NCBI RefSeq assembly: GCF_000021685.1
Contig: NC_011961.1
Location: forward strand, 1-64,000
DNA: 64,000 bases
Origin: Thermomicrobium roseum DSM 5159
GTDB lineage: Bacteria > Chloroflexota > Chloroflexia > Thermomicrobiales > Thermomicrobiaceae
Reading direction: 5' to 3'
Shown here: positions 9,608 through 18,140 of the stretch, one piece after another
How the letters are laid out: each line of letters starts with the position of its first letter
Position numbering within the stretch: the stretch's first letter is position 1
Position numbers and translations under genes: made by a program
The notes under the pieces: generated by a model
What the model saw: the letters and a program-made list of their open reading frames with translations, nothing else
What the model was told of the DNA's origin: nothing
The model's database searches: none

Positions 9608-10261
9608 TCCGGAGCGGGGGATCGCAGGCGCAGCGCCGAGGCATCCCGCATCCAAGCCGATGCGCGCCGGTCGGTCGATGGGGTGAACTCCATCGCTGCA
9701 CCGGCGCACAGGCAGCCCCGCGACAGTCCCGCGGCGGTGACGCTGCAAGCGATCTCCGCCGTTCGCCCTGCCGCACTCGGGGATGGATCGACTCACCGGG
9801 CATCGCCGTGTCGCGCCTTGCATGGCCTTCTCTGGGACAGGCGAACCAGCCGGGACGCCCGCAGCACGAAGTCGTGGGTCGCCGATCGCTCGCGGCAGCG
9901 CGCAGGTTCCAACCGGCGGGTGGAAGAAGCACCGCGCGCACGCTCGGTCGCCGAAACGAGTGCCGCTTTTCCGGTGCGAAGATCCGCACCTCATCTCGAC
10001 ACTGGTCACGGCCTGGTCATCCCCGGGCTGGAAGAGGTCGATACCCGATCCATCTGGTAGGCCAGTGAGCAGCCGCGCGCGGGGCGTCGGCTGCTCCGCT
10101 CGTCGCTGAACAGGCTGCTCGACCACGTGAACGACAAAGAGTCGCTGATCGGCATCCACCTGAGCGATCCGTGCGCAGCGCGGATCAGAAGCGAGAGCCC
10201 TTGCCAGAAGCCCTGCCGAGCGCGAAGCTGACCGGGGAAGCGAGCGAGGGAGGAATAGCCG
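9608..10261. other. 654-base region without a recognisable gene
   Basis: Several overlapping open frames exist on both strands, but none has a domain, a good start or plausible composition. A 9-bp perfect inverted repeat (GAGCAGCCG 10067-10075 / 10088-10096, 12-base loop) is present without a T-tail. The last 25 bases carry the GGGAGG-type ribosome binding site of the next gene. It may be a decayed gene or an untranslated RNA; nothing identifies it. Confidence 0.4.
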
Positions 10262-11623
10262 ATGAGAACGACGAGCGACCTTCGGGAGGTGATCGAGCGC
10301 GCCTGCGCCAGCACGGGAGTTCCCGGCATGGTGATCGGGATCCTGACACCCGACGGGCGCGAGGTGGTGACACACGGGGTCGCCAGCCTGGAAACCGGTT
10401 GCCCCGTGCGACGCGACACGCTGTTCCAGATCGGCTCGATCAGCAAGGTCTACCTTGCGACGCTGGCGATGCGCCTGGTCGAAGAGGGGAAACTCACGCT
10501 CGATACGCCGGTGGCGAGCGTCCTGCCGGAACTGGAACTCGCCGATCGGGAAGCGCAGCAAGCGATCACGCTGTGGCATCTTCTCACCCACACCAGCGGG
10601 ATCGAAGGGGATCGCTTCGACGACTACGGGTACGGCGACGATGCCCTGGCACGCTACGTGGCCGGTCTGGCGAGCGCCCGACAGATCCATCCGCCGGGTC
10701 AGCACTGGAGCTACTGCAACAGTGGTTTCTCGCTCGCCGGGCGGCTGATCGAGGTGGTGACCGGTCGCTCGTTCGAAGCAGCGATGCGCGAGTTGATCTT
10801 CGGACCGCTCGGTCTGGAACGCAGCTGCTTCCTCGTGCAGGACGTCCTGGGATACCCGTTCGCGGTCGGGCACCGGACGGACGAGCACGGACACGTTGGC
10901 GTGGTCCGCGACTTTGCGCTGCCTCGCAGTGTCCATCCGGCTGGCGGCGTTTGGGCGACGATCGACGACCTCCTCGACTTCGCAGCCTTTCACCTCGGTT
11001 TGCGTCCGGTGGCAGCGCCGCCGATCTCATGGGACAGCATCACCATGATGCAGGCACCGCAGGTGGCAGCCGCGAACTGGGCCGACTGGTACGGTTTAGG
11101 CTGGGCCATCTGGTCGATCGGATCCGTGCGGGTGATCGGGCACGGAGGCTCGACGAACGGATACCAGGCGCATCTCGTGCTGTTGCCCGAGGAGCGGGTC
11201 GCGATCGCCAGCCTGACCAATCACGAGCAGGGGAGTTCGGCCTACCTCGAGGTCGAAACCTGGCTTTTGACAGAACGGTTCGGCATCCGGCCACCGGCAC
11301 CCCGGCTGTGCACGGTGTCCGAGCGAGAACTCCAACGGTATGCGGGCACCTACACCTATCCGTTGGCTCGCTTGACGGTCCGGGCAGTGACGGGTGGGCT
11401 GTGGCTGGAGGCGGTCCAGACGCGCGGGCTGAGCCGCGAGGCGCGCGAGCGCCCGTTACCGCCGCTGTTTCTCCGGCCGATCGGCGAGCGCGTTTTTGCG
11501 ACCGGACCGGTACGGGCTGTTCCCAACCGCGTGGACTTCATCTTCGATGGGGACAGTGAGCATCCACGCTGGGTCCGGGCCTTCGGTCGCTTGGCCGAGC
11601 GAGACGCGATCCAGGAGTACTGA
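10262..11623 (+). CDS. Beta-lactamase-family serine hydrolase
   Basis: A 453-residue protein of the class C beta-lactamase/penicillin-binding-protein-like superfamily. The nucleophile motif SISK is at 59-62 and the second motif YCN at 151-153. The region around HTSGIEGD is typical of the family. A third HGG-like motif occurs in GHGGSTNGY (standing in for KTG). After the catalytic domain (about 1-330) comes a C-terminal extension resembling the beta-barrel tails seen in serine hydrolases and D-aminopeptidases. No signal peptide is visible, so it is probably cytoplasmic: an esterase or peptidase rather than an antibiotic-resistance enzyme. Confidence 0.88.
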   Translation: MRTTSDLREVIERACASTGVPGMVIGILTPDGREVVTHGVASLETGCPVRRDTLFQIGSISKVYLATLAMRLVEEGKLTLDTPVASVLPELELADREAQQAITLWHLLTHTSGIEGDRFDDYGYGDDALARYVAGLASARQIHPPGQHWSYCNSGFSLAGRLIEVVTGRSFEAAMRELIFGPLGLERSCFLVQDVLGYPFAVGHRTDEHGHVGVVRDFALPRSVHPAGGVWATIDDLLDFAAFHLGLRPVAAPPISWDSITMMQAPQVAAANWADWYGLGWAIWSIGSVRVIGHGGSTNGYQAHLVLLPEERVAIASLTNHEQGSSAYLEVETWLLTERFGIRPPAPRLCTVSERELQRYAGTYTYPLARLTVRAVTGGLWLEAVQTRGLSREARERPLPPLFLRPIGERVFATGPVRAVPNRVDFIFDGDSEHPRWVRAFGRLAERDAIQEY

Positions 11624-11746
11624 CGCACCGCACGCCCGACGAGCGATGCCGGGAACGGGCGGCGGAGCGCCACGCGTCAGGCGCACCAGCTCAGGCATGG
11701 GCAACGCGTATCGGGACGTGTGCCGGCGCGGCCGAGACGCTGCCTC

Positions 11747-12526
11747 TCACCAGGCCGTCCAGCCACCATCCACCGGCAGGGTGACACCAGTGATCATGCC
11801 CGCGGCATCGGAAGCGAGGAAAACGACCGCCGCGGCCACTTCCTCGGGCAGACCGAGTCGACCCAGCGGGATGCGCCGAAGCACTTCCTCGCGGAAGCCA
11901 GGAATCCGCTCGAAGTAGGGACGGGTGAGCGGCGTCTCGACGAAAGTCGGCGCGACGGCGTTGACGGTGACGTTGTACGGCGCCCACTCGATGGCGAGGA
12001 CTTTGGTGAGCTGGGTGACTGCTCCCTTGCTGGCGCAGTAGGCTGCGCGGTCAGCCATGCCGACCAGTCCCATGGTAGAGCCCAGATTGACGATGCGTCC
12101 ATATCGTTGGACCACCATGTAACGACCGACAGCTTGGCAGGTGAAGAAAAGCCCCTTGGCATTGGTATCGAGGATCGTGTCCCAGTTCTCCTCCGTCACC
12201 TCGAGCGCTGGCTGCGGGATATTGAGACCGGCGCTGTTGACCAGGATATCGATCCGGCCGAAGACACTGTGCACGCGTTCGGCCATCGCGCGGATCTGGC
12301 CGACGTCGCGCACGTCGACTGCGATCGGAAAGGCGCGGCGACCACGCTCCTCGATCGCTCGGCAGACCTCCTGCAAGCGATCGAGCGAGCGGCTCGCCAC
12401 GGCGACATCGGCACCCGCCTCGGCAAGTGCGACCGCACAGGTGTAACCGAGGCCGGACGACGCCCCGGTGACGAGCGCGACCTTGCCATCGACGCGGCAC
12501 TCGAGCAGAACGCGTTCGCTCTTCAT
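11747..12526 (-). CDS. Short-chain dehydrogenase/reductase
   Basis: A 259-residue classical SDR that reduces or oxidises an alcohol/ketone with NAD(P). Cofactor motif TGASSGLG is near residue 20, the structural motif NSAG follows, and the catalytic Ser (LGSTMG) and YCASK are both present. ADVAVASRS with Arg after beta-2 suggests NADP preference. The C-terminus GGWTAW is typical of gluconate-5-dehydrogenase / 3-oxoacyl-reductase-like members; the substrate is unknown. It is transcribed leftward, convergent with the serine hydrolase and possibly in one regulatory region with the dehydrogenase at 12942-13826. Confidence 0.9.
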   Translation of the reverse strand: MKSERVLLECRVDGKVALVTGASSGLGYTCAVALAEAGADVAVASRSLDRLQEVCRAIEERGRRAFPIAVDVRDVGQIRAMAERVHSVFGRIDILVNSAGLNIPQPALEVTEENWDTILDTNAKGLFFTCQAVGRYMVVQRYGRIVNLGSTMGLVGMADRAAYCASKGAVTQLTKVLAIEWAPYNVTVNAVAPTFVETPLTRPYFERIPGFREEVLRRIPLGRLGLPEEVAAAVVFLASDAAGMITGVTLPVDGGWTAW

Positions 12527-12941
12527 TCTCTACCTCCTGATCATCCCCCGACCGTGCGACAGTGTGACCGAGGAGCCGACGAGCATGCAAGACACCTGGT
12601 AGCGGGCGATCAGCGAAGCGCGAGAGGCGAAACTGTTGCGTTTTTGTAACACTCCTCTCTTGCAGCAGAGCGCTGGATGCGTATGCTGATAAGCGAGGCC
12701 CCGACGATTCGAGGCCGGGAATCCGAAACCCGCAAGGGGAGTAGGAAACCCGAACCGAGGATCGTCGAGGTCTCGTTTCGTTCGAGCGCTCCGGCGATAC
12801 TGGCCAACGGGCCGACGCTCTCCGGGCGAGAGCAGCTCACCGGCAAGCCGGTTACCAGCGCGCGTGGCCAGCGACCGCTCGCCGGTGCTGTGGGCACGAG
12901 CAGATCAGCCCCGCCGGGAAAGCTCCACGTCTGCCGATGCG
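12527..12941. other. Leader region of the SDR gene, with a GTTACAAAAACG motif
   Basis: No gene is supported. On the minus strand, GTTACAAAAACG (12639-12650) lies about 115 bases before the SDR start. It is nearly identical to the motif repeated before the Hsp20 gene at 17537-17558. No clear -35/-10 pair could be assigned. Confidence 0.4.
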
Positions 12942-13826
12942 CTACTCGGGTCGATGCAGCCCAGCATGCGCTTCCACGACGCGCAGGAGCGAGGTGAAGT
13001 CGAGTTCGGCCTGGCCACGGGCCATCGCCTCCAGCGCATGCTGATGGACGAGGTCGGCGATCGGTAACGGCGTGTGCGTCGCTTCGGCCAACTCGAGCGC
13101 CAAGCGGATGTCCTTGAGCCCGAGCGTGAGGCGAAAACCTGGTGGTTGGAAGCGCTGCTCGAGCAACGCGCGACCATAGCGATCGGCGAGCGGCGAGGAA
13201 AAGACAGCGCTGGCGACCTCGAAGAAACGCTCGCGGGATACGCCCGCCTTGTCGGCCAAAACGAAGGCCTCGCTCAGGAGCTCCACCAGCGAGAGAATGA
13301 GGAAATTACCAGCGATCTTGACGGCGTGCGCGTGCTCCGGCCGCTCGCCGATGACGAACTGCTGGGAACCGAGCGCGGCGAAGGCCGGCTGCAAGCGTGC
13401 GATCGCACCGGGCTGCCCAGCGATCACCAGCCGGAGCGCGCCCTGCGCGGCAGCATCGGGGCGACCGAAGACGGGGGCAGCGACATAGTGCTGCCCGCGC
13501 GTGCGGTGCCGCTCGGCCAGCTCAGCCGAATAGCGGACGCTGAGCGTGCTGGACGCGACATGGATGCCGTCGCGCGGGAGTCCGGCCAGGATGCCATGCG
13601 GTCCGGCGACGACTGCCTCGGTGGCAGCATCGTCGGCCAGCATGGTGAAGACGACGCCCACTTCCGCGGCCTCGAAAGGGGTGGCAGCACGCTCGGCGCC
13701 GAGTGCAACCAGCTCGTCCGCTCGCTCCGGTGTGCGGTTCCAGACGACGACGCGGTGGCCTGCTCGCAAGAGCGACTGGACCATGCCGCGTCCCATGTTG
13801 CCCAGCCCGATAAAACCGATGTCCAT
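12942..13826 (-). CDS. NAD(P)-dependent beta-hydroxyacid dehydrogenase family protein
   Basis: A 294-residue protein of the 3-hydroxyisobutyrate / 6-phosphogluconate dehydrogenase superfamily. The N-terminal Rossmann motif is GFIGLGNMGRGM. The substrate-binding signature is altered from the usual GGxxGA to APVFGRPDAAAQG. The catalytic Lys lies in HAVKIAGNFL, and an all-helical C-terminal domain follows. The APVFGRP form is that of the GLYR/glyoxylate-succinic-semialdehyde reductase-like branch. The start is set at ATG 13826, preceded by GAGGAGG; an open frame continues upstream without support. It would reduce a small aldehyde or oxidise a beta-hydroxyacid. Confidence 0.9.
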   Translation of the reverse strand: MDIGFIGLGNMGRGMVQSLLRAGHRVVVWNRTPERADELVALGAERAATPFEAAEVGVVFTMLADDAATEAVVAGPHGILAGLPRDGIHVASSTLSVRYSAELAERHRTRGQHYVAAPVFGRPDAAAQGALRLVIAGQPGAIARLQPAFAALGSQQFVIGERPEHAHAVKIAGNFLILSLVELLSEAFVLADKAGVSRERFFEVASAVFSSPLADRYGRALLEQRFQPPGFRLTLGLKDIRLALELAEATHTPLPIADLVHQHALEAMARGQAELDFTSLLRVVEAHAGLHRPE

Positions 13827-13980
13827 CGCCCGACCTCCTCGCCGCAACGACTCGCTCACCTGGTGGTAGCGTACCCGGGCGGTCACCAGTCGGCGAGAGG
13901 ACAGGGGGAAGACGCGTGGAACTTGGAAGAAACAGCATGCGTCGCAGACCGGGTCCGCGCGTTGGTTCTCGTGGCGGTCG

Positions 13981-14613
13981 TCAGTCGTGTCGCGCGGGCG
14001 AGTGATCCAACGTCGCGAGCAGGCGATCGCGAGCGGCAGCGGCACGCTCGGCATCGATCCACTCGGTGCACGTGCTCGCCGGACGCCGTGCTGGTGGTTC
14101 GGGCAGAGCAGCCGGGTAGCCGATATAGACGAAACCCGGCAGAACTGCTCGATCCGAGAGACCGAGGAACTCCTTGACCGCTGGATCCTCGATCGCCCGG
14201 CCGGTCCGCCAGATGGCACCGAGTCCGAGCGCATGGGCAGCCAGGAGCATGTTCTGGATCGCTGCCGCACCGGCTGCCAACTCGTCCAGCAAGGGACGAG
14301 CCGGATCGGGCTCGACAGCGACCGCGATGAGCACCGGTGCGCGGAGCGGCTTCTGGCGGATCGCCTCCCGCTTGGCGGGTGTGAGGGCAGGATCGCGGGC
14401 CAGCACCTCGCCCAAGGCGACCCGGGCCTCACCAGTGAGGACGAAGAAGCGCCAGGGTTGCGTGAGATGGTGATTGGGTGCCCAGACAGCCGCCTCGAGC
14501 AGCTGCTCGATCAGCTCGCGCGGCACCGGATCGGGCCGTACCTGCTTGACGCTGCGGCGATTACGGATGGCCGCGAGGACCGCTTCAGCCACCTGGATCG
14601 TCGTCTCCGACAC
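13981..14613 (-). CDS. Nitroreductase-family flavoprotein
   Basis: A 210-residue FMN-dependent NAD(P)H oxidoreductase of the nitroreductase superfamily. The N-terminal motif RNRRSVKQV binds the FMN phosphate. WAPNHHLTQPWRFFVL and the later IQNMLLAAHALGLGAIWRTG are the standard central motifs, and length is normal. Substrates in this family range from nitroaromatics to quinones and flavins. It lies 154 bases upstream of the dehydrogenase gene on the same strand. Confidence 0.9.
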   Translation of the reverse strand: MSETTIQVAEAVLAAIRNRRSVKQVRPDPVPRELIEQLLEAAVWAPNHHLTQPWRFFVLTGEARVALGEVLARDPALTPAKREAIRQKPLRAPVLIAVAVEPDPARPLLDELAAGAAAIQNMLLAAHALGLGAIWRTGRAIEDPAVKEFLGLSDRAVLPGFVYIGYPAALPEPPARRPASTCTEWIDAERAAAARDRLLATLDHSPARHD

Positions 14614-14958
14614 GCACGCCTCCCCGTCATCTCGAGCCAGCAGACGATCACCCAGAACGAGGGTAGTCGATCAGCGGCAGCGCTGGCCAGCAGTGTCGCC
14701 CGCAAGGCCCGTTTGCATGGTCAGGGATCGAACGAGCGTTTCACCGGCAGGGCCTCTCGTACCATCCACGGAAAAAGCGCGCACGGTCGGCCACTGTGCG
14801 GCGGCCGAGGGGCGCGTGGAAACCGAAAGCATGCTGGCCAGCCGTCGGACGCGCGGCGGTCGCTCCTCGCCGGGGCCGCTCACGATGCGCAGCGGGTCGA
14901 CGCCGACGGCGTTCGCGAGGTGGTGCGAGCCGGGAGCCAACGTACTGCGACCAGGCGA
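14614..14958. other. Intergenic region, nothing recognised
   Basis: About 345 bases between the 3' end of the YifB-like gene and the start of the nitroreductase gene (both leftward). No domain-bearing frame, repeat or clear terminator was found. Confidence 0.4.
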
Positions 14959-16476
14959 TCAGCCGACCTCCTGCGGCCGGTACTGGAGCGCTTCGGCGAC
15001 GTGAACGGCGGCGATCCGCTCCGCGCCAGCGAGATCAGCGATCGTCCGCGCGAGCTTGAGGACGCGGTGATATCCCCGCGCCGAGAGCCCCAGCCGCTCA
15101 ACTGCCGTACGGAGTAAGCGCTCGCCCGCCTCGTCCAACCGGCAGTACCGACGGATCTCGGCCGGGGTCATCTCGCTGTTGAGTCGCCGCGAATCGCCGA
15201 AGCGGAGCTGTTGCACGGCTCGGGCGGCTTCGACGCGAGCCCGGACCGCCGCGGAGGGCTCTCCGGTCCGGTGGTCGGCCAGCTTGTCGAACTCGACGCG
15301 CGGGACAGGCAGGTGAATATCGATGCGGTCGAGCAGGGGACCGGAGATCCGCTTCTGGTAGCGCGCGACCTCGTGAGGGCTGCACCGGCAGGCGCGAACC
15401 GGGTCGCCGTGGTAGCCGCAGGGACAGGGATTCATGGCGGCAACGAGCAAGAACGAGGCCGGGAAGGTGACGGCGCCACTGGCGCGCGAGATGGTGACGA
15501 GGCGGTCCTCGAGCGGCTGGCGAAGGACCTCGAGGACCCGCGGGCTGAACTCGGGCAACTCGTCGAGGAAGAGGACTCCACGGTGTGCCAGCGTCACCTC
15601 GCCGGGCCGGGGCCAGGCACCACCACCGATCATGCCGGCGAAGCTGATCGTATGGTGCGGTGCGCGGAACGGTCGGTGGCGGATGAGCGGTGATCCGCTG
15701 GGGAGCAGCCCGGCGACCGAGTAGATGCGAGTGACCTCGAGCGCCTCCTCACGGGTGAGCGGCGGAAGAATGGTCGGCAAGGCGCGAGCCAGAAGTGTCT
15801 TGCCGGCACCGGGAGGTCCGACGGCGATGACGTTATGTCCGCCAGCTGCTGCCAGTTCCAGCCCGCGCTTGACGTGCTCTTGTCCTTTGATCTCCGCGAA
15901 ATCGATCCCGCTCAGCGGCTCGTCACCCAGCTCGATCGGCGTCGGCGGGAGCGGGGCGATCGGTGCCTGACCGTCGAGATGCGCGAGAAGTTCGTTCAAG
16001 CTCTGGACGGGGATCACTTCGATCCCCTCGACCAGCGCGGCCTCGGCTGCGTCCTCAGCGGGGACGATGGCGCGACGCAGCCCGTGCTCGCGGGCGATAC
16101 CGACCATCGGCAGGATACCAGCGGTATGACGCACCGTCCCGTCGAGCGAGAGCTCGCCCAGCACGACCGTATCGGTGAGATCGGCACTGACCTGCCCGCT
16201 CGCCAGCAAGATACCGAGCGCGATGGGAAGGTCGTACGCCGGTCCCTCCTTGCGGATATCGGCGGGAGCGAGATTGACGGTGATGCGACCGCTCAGCGGA
16301 AAGCGCGCCCCGCTGTTGCGGATCGCTGCGCGGACGCGCTCGCGCGCCTCCTGGACAGCGGCGTCCGGCAGGCCGACGATGGTCAAGCCGGGATTACCCG
16401 GCCCGATGTCGACCTCGACTTCGACCAGCACCCCTTCCAGGCCGACGACCGCCGAGCTGTGGACACAGGCGAGCAC
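14959..16476 (-). CDS. YifB/ComM-family Mg-chelatase-like AAA+ ATPase
   Basis: A 505-residue protein of normal length. Residues 1-170 form the ChlI-like N-terminal fold (VEVDIGPGNPGLTIVGLPD). The AAA+ core follows with Walker A GPPGAGKT at 220-227, Walker B LFLDELPEF and a C-terminal helical lid. Four cysteines in NPCPCGYHGDP ... CRCSP are typical of the family insert. In naturally competent bacteria the homologue ComM promotes branch migration of incoming DNA; in others the role is unproven. No other competence gene is visible here. Confidence 0.93.
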   Translation of the reverse strand: MLACVHSSAVVGLEGVLVEVEVDIGPGNPGLTIVGLPDAAVQEARERVRAAIRNSGARFPLSGRITVNLAPADIRKEGPAYDLPIALGILLASGQVSADLTDTVVLGELSLDGTVRHTAGILPMVGIAREHGLRRAIVPAEDAAEAALVEGIEVIPVQSLNELLAHLDGQAPIAPLPPTPIELGDEPLSGIDFAEIKGQEHVKRGLELAAAGGHNVIAVGPPGAGKTLLARALPTILPPLTREEALEVTRIYSVAGLLPSGSPLIRHRPFRAPHHTISFAGMIGGGAWPRPGEVTLAHRGVLFLDELPEFSPRVLEVLRQPLEDRLVTISRASGAVTFPASFLLVAAMNPCPCGYHGDPVRACRCSPHEVARYQKRISGPLLDRIDIHLPVPRVEFDKLADHRTGEPSAAVRARVEAARAVQQLRFGDSRRLNSEMTPAEIRRYCRLDEAGERLLRTAVERLGLSARGYHRVLKLARTIADLAGAERIAAVHVAEALQYRPQEVG

Positions 16477-16515
16477 GCGAACTCCTCTCGTTCCGGAACC
16501 GAGCCGACACGACGC

Positions 16516-16914
16516 TCATTCTACTGCCTGGTCGGCCCCTGGAGAAGGACGGTCAGATGGGGGTGGATAGACGGCGATGGCCGGCCGAGTCATGGCCGCG
16601 AGGGTCGGAGCGAGCTGCGCTGCCTGGGATTCAGTGTAGACGTGCGGCTCGACGCGCGGCAGACCAGCGGCAGTGAGCACGCGCCAGGCGACCGCGAAGG
16701 CGTCCGCGCGCGGTGGGTCAGCGTAGATCACGAGGACGTCGACATCACTGGCCGCTGTGGCGCGACCTTGGACCCAGGATCCGAAGAGGACGAGCCGGCG
16801 CAGCGGCAACTCCTCTGCCAGCGCGCGGGCAGCCTGCTCGAGCCGAGCCACGAGTTCAGGAAGCGTCAGGTCGGGCCACGAGACGCGCACAGAAGTCGAG
16901 GATTCGTTCGGCAT
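16516..16914 (-). CDS. MNT-type nucleotidyltransferase (putative antitoxin)
   Basis: A 132-residue minimal nucleotidyltransferase. The active-site signature GSWVQGRATAASDVDVLV matches the family pattern (GS, then D-x-D about ten residues on). Downstream is the pol-beta-like core with a disordered Pro/Ser tail. In known HEPN/MNT modules the MNT protein neutralises or AMPylates the HEPN partner. Its start lies inside the end of the HEPN gene (59-base overlap), so the two are co-translated. Alternatively it could be a lone antibiotic-resistance-type NTase, but the partner makes that less likely. Confidence 0.8.
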   Translation of the reverse strand: MPNESSTSVRVSWPDLTLPELVARLEQAARALAEELPLRRLVLFGSWVQGRATAASDVDVLVIYADPPRADAFAVAWRVLTAAGLPRVEPHVYTESQAAQLAPTLAAMTRPAIAVYPPPSDRPSPGADQAVE

Positions 16915-17257
16915 GGGCGAGAGCCCTTTCCGCTTCCGCTCGCGTGTAGAGGATGCGGGGAGCGCCTGCTGGATGCGCATCGGGATTGCGAGCCGCGATG
17001 TATCCCTTGTCGAGTTCGAGCGCGGCAGCGATGAGTTCTTCGGGAACCGGCAAGCGCTCGGCCAGCGCCCGGAGCAGCCCGGCCACCGCATAGCCCCAGG
17101 CTTCCGCCCCGAGTCGTTGGAGCGCAGCCTTGACCGCTTTCTCGGCTGCTTGCTGGGCTGCGAAGACTGTCCAGTCGAAGAAACCGCCAGCGAAAGCGTG
17201 ACGGGCTAGCGCGAGATCGCCCGCTGCCCGCTCGGGCCAGTCGCGACTCCGTTCCAC
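16856..17257 (-). CDS. HEPN-domain protein (putative toxin partner)
   Basis: A 133-residue all-helical HEPN protein. The family pattern is clear: FDWTVFAAQQAAEKAVKAAL near the N-terminus and DKGYIAARNPDAHPAG with YTRAEAERALAHAERIL towards the C-terminus. RNPDAH supplies an R-x4-H arrangement, as in HEPN RNase sites. GTG 17257 is taken as start because GGAGG is 6 bases upstream; the ATG at 17263 directly abuts that GGAGG. It is paired with the overlapping MNT gene. Toxicity is inferred from family behaviour only. Confidence 0.82.
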   Translation of the reverse strand: MERSRDWPERAAGDLALARHAFAGGFFDWTVFAAQQAAEKAVKAALQRLGAEAWGYAVAGLLRALAERLPVPEELIAAALELDKGYIAARNPDAHPAGAPRILYTRAEAERALAHAERILDFCARLVARPDAS

Positions 17258-17536
17258 GTGCATCCTCCGGCGTCGAGGATAGCAGAGTGGTCGACCGGCA
17301 CGACACCCGCACCCGGGCAGCGTTGCACTGTCCGGAGACACGAGCGTGGAGTTGGCAACGTCACCGAGCGAACGACGCAGCGGAGTGGGACGGTGGCTGG
17401 CGCAGCTCGTGCGCCTGTGCTACAAAGGGCTGGACACCACAGCGCGAGCGGAGAAATCGCGAGAATGGGTCGGCGGCTGTCCGCACGCGACACTGGGGGT
17501 ACTGACGAGGCCTGACGACACGGGAAGGCGGAGGCC

Positions 17537-17558
17537 GTTACAAAATCGTTACAAATCG
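17537..17558 (+). repeat. Tandem 11-bp motif just upstream of the Hsp20 promoter
   Basis: GTTACAAAATCG (17537-17548) and GTTACAAATCG (17548-17558) are head-to-tail copies spaced one helical turn apart, ending 11 bases before the -35 box. A similar copy, GTTACAAAAACG, occurs on the minus strand at 12639-12650 before the SDR gene. The position suggests an activator or repressor site, or an UP element. Confidence 0.5.
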
Positions 17559-17569
17559 TGTCCGAACCC

Positions 17570-17599
17570 TTGACATGAGTCGTATCAGTGTGCTAAATA
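17570..17599 (+). promoter_or_regulatory. Strong sigma-70-type promoter for hsp20-BON
   Basis: Perfect TTGACA (17570-17575), an 18-base spacer, and TAAATA (17594-17599) in an AT-rich pocket. The Hsp20 ATG follows at 17660 behind AAAGGAGGG. No CIRCE or HrcA-like inverted repeat is present. Confidence 0.65.
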
Positions 17600-17659
17600 T
17601 GACCCAGGAAACGACGAGGCGATCGAATGACTCGTCGGGTACAGAAAGGAGGGACGGCG

Positions 17660-18109
17660 ATGTTGGAGCGGTGGAACCCCGTCGCGGAGGCAGAGCGGAT
17701 GCTGACCGAGATGAACCGGTTGATGTCGGAAGTCTTCGAGCGACCGCTCGTGCGGGCACGACTGGTTGCCTGGCGGCCAGCGACCGATGTCTACGAGACG
17801 GGTGATGCGCTGGTCATCCGCTTGGCGGTACCCGGAGCGAGGCCGGAGGACCTGGAGGTCACGGTCGAGCAGAACGTGGTCACGATCCGCGGGCAGTACG
17901 GTTACCGGCTGAGCGAGGAGGAAGCAAAGCAAGCGACCTGGTACCGGCGGGAGATCGCGAGCGGTGAGTTCGCTGAGAGCATCACGCTGCCCGTGCCGGT
18001 CAACATCGAGGATGCTAAGGCAACGGTCGAGAACGGGATCATCACGCTGACCTTCCCGAAGGCTGAGGAAGCGCGCGTCAAGCGGATCCCGATCCAGGTG
18101 GCACGGTGA
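17660..18109 (+). CDS. Hsp20/alpha-crystallin small heat-shock protein
   Basis: A 149-residue cytoplasmic holdase chaperone. A short N-terminal arm (WNPVAEAERMLTEMNRLMSEVF) is followed by the alpha-crystallin domain from about residue 40 (TDVYETGDALVIRLAVPGARPEDLEV) to the conserved VENGIITLTFPKAEE, then a C-terminal IPIQV motif of the I-x-I/V type that docks between dimers. Length is normal. The start follows AAAGGAGGG. It is co-transcribed with the BON gene 31 bases downstream, consistent with a stress-response pair. Confidence 0.95.
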   Translation: MLERWNPVAEAERMLTEMNRLMSEVFERPLVRARLVAWRPATDVYETGDALVIRLAVPGARPEDLEVTVEQNVVTIRGQYGYRLSEEEAKQATWYRREIASGEFAESITLPVPVNIEDAKATVENGIITLTFPKAEEARVKRIPIQVAR

Positions 18110-18140
18110 GTCCCGGGACAGCGGAAGGGAGGGAGGAGCA

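Larger units (their letters stand above)
17258..17659. other. Divergent region between the HEPN and Hsp20 genes
   Basis: 402 bases without a gene. The right half holds the tandem GTTACAAAA-type repeats (17537-17558) and the Hsp20 promoter (17570-17599). Nothing was recognised between 17280 and 17530. Confidence 0.5.
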
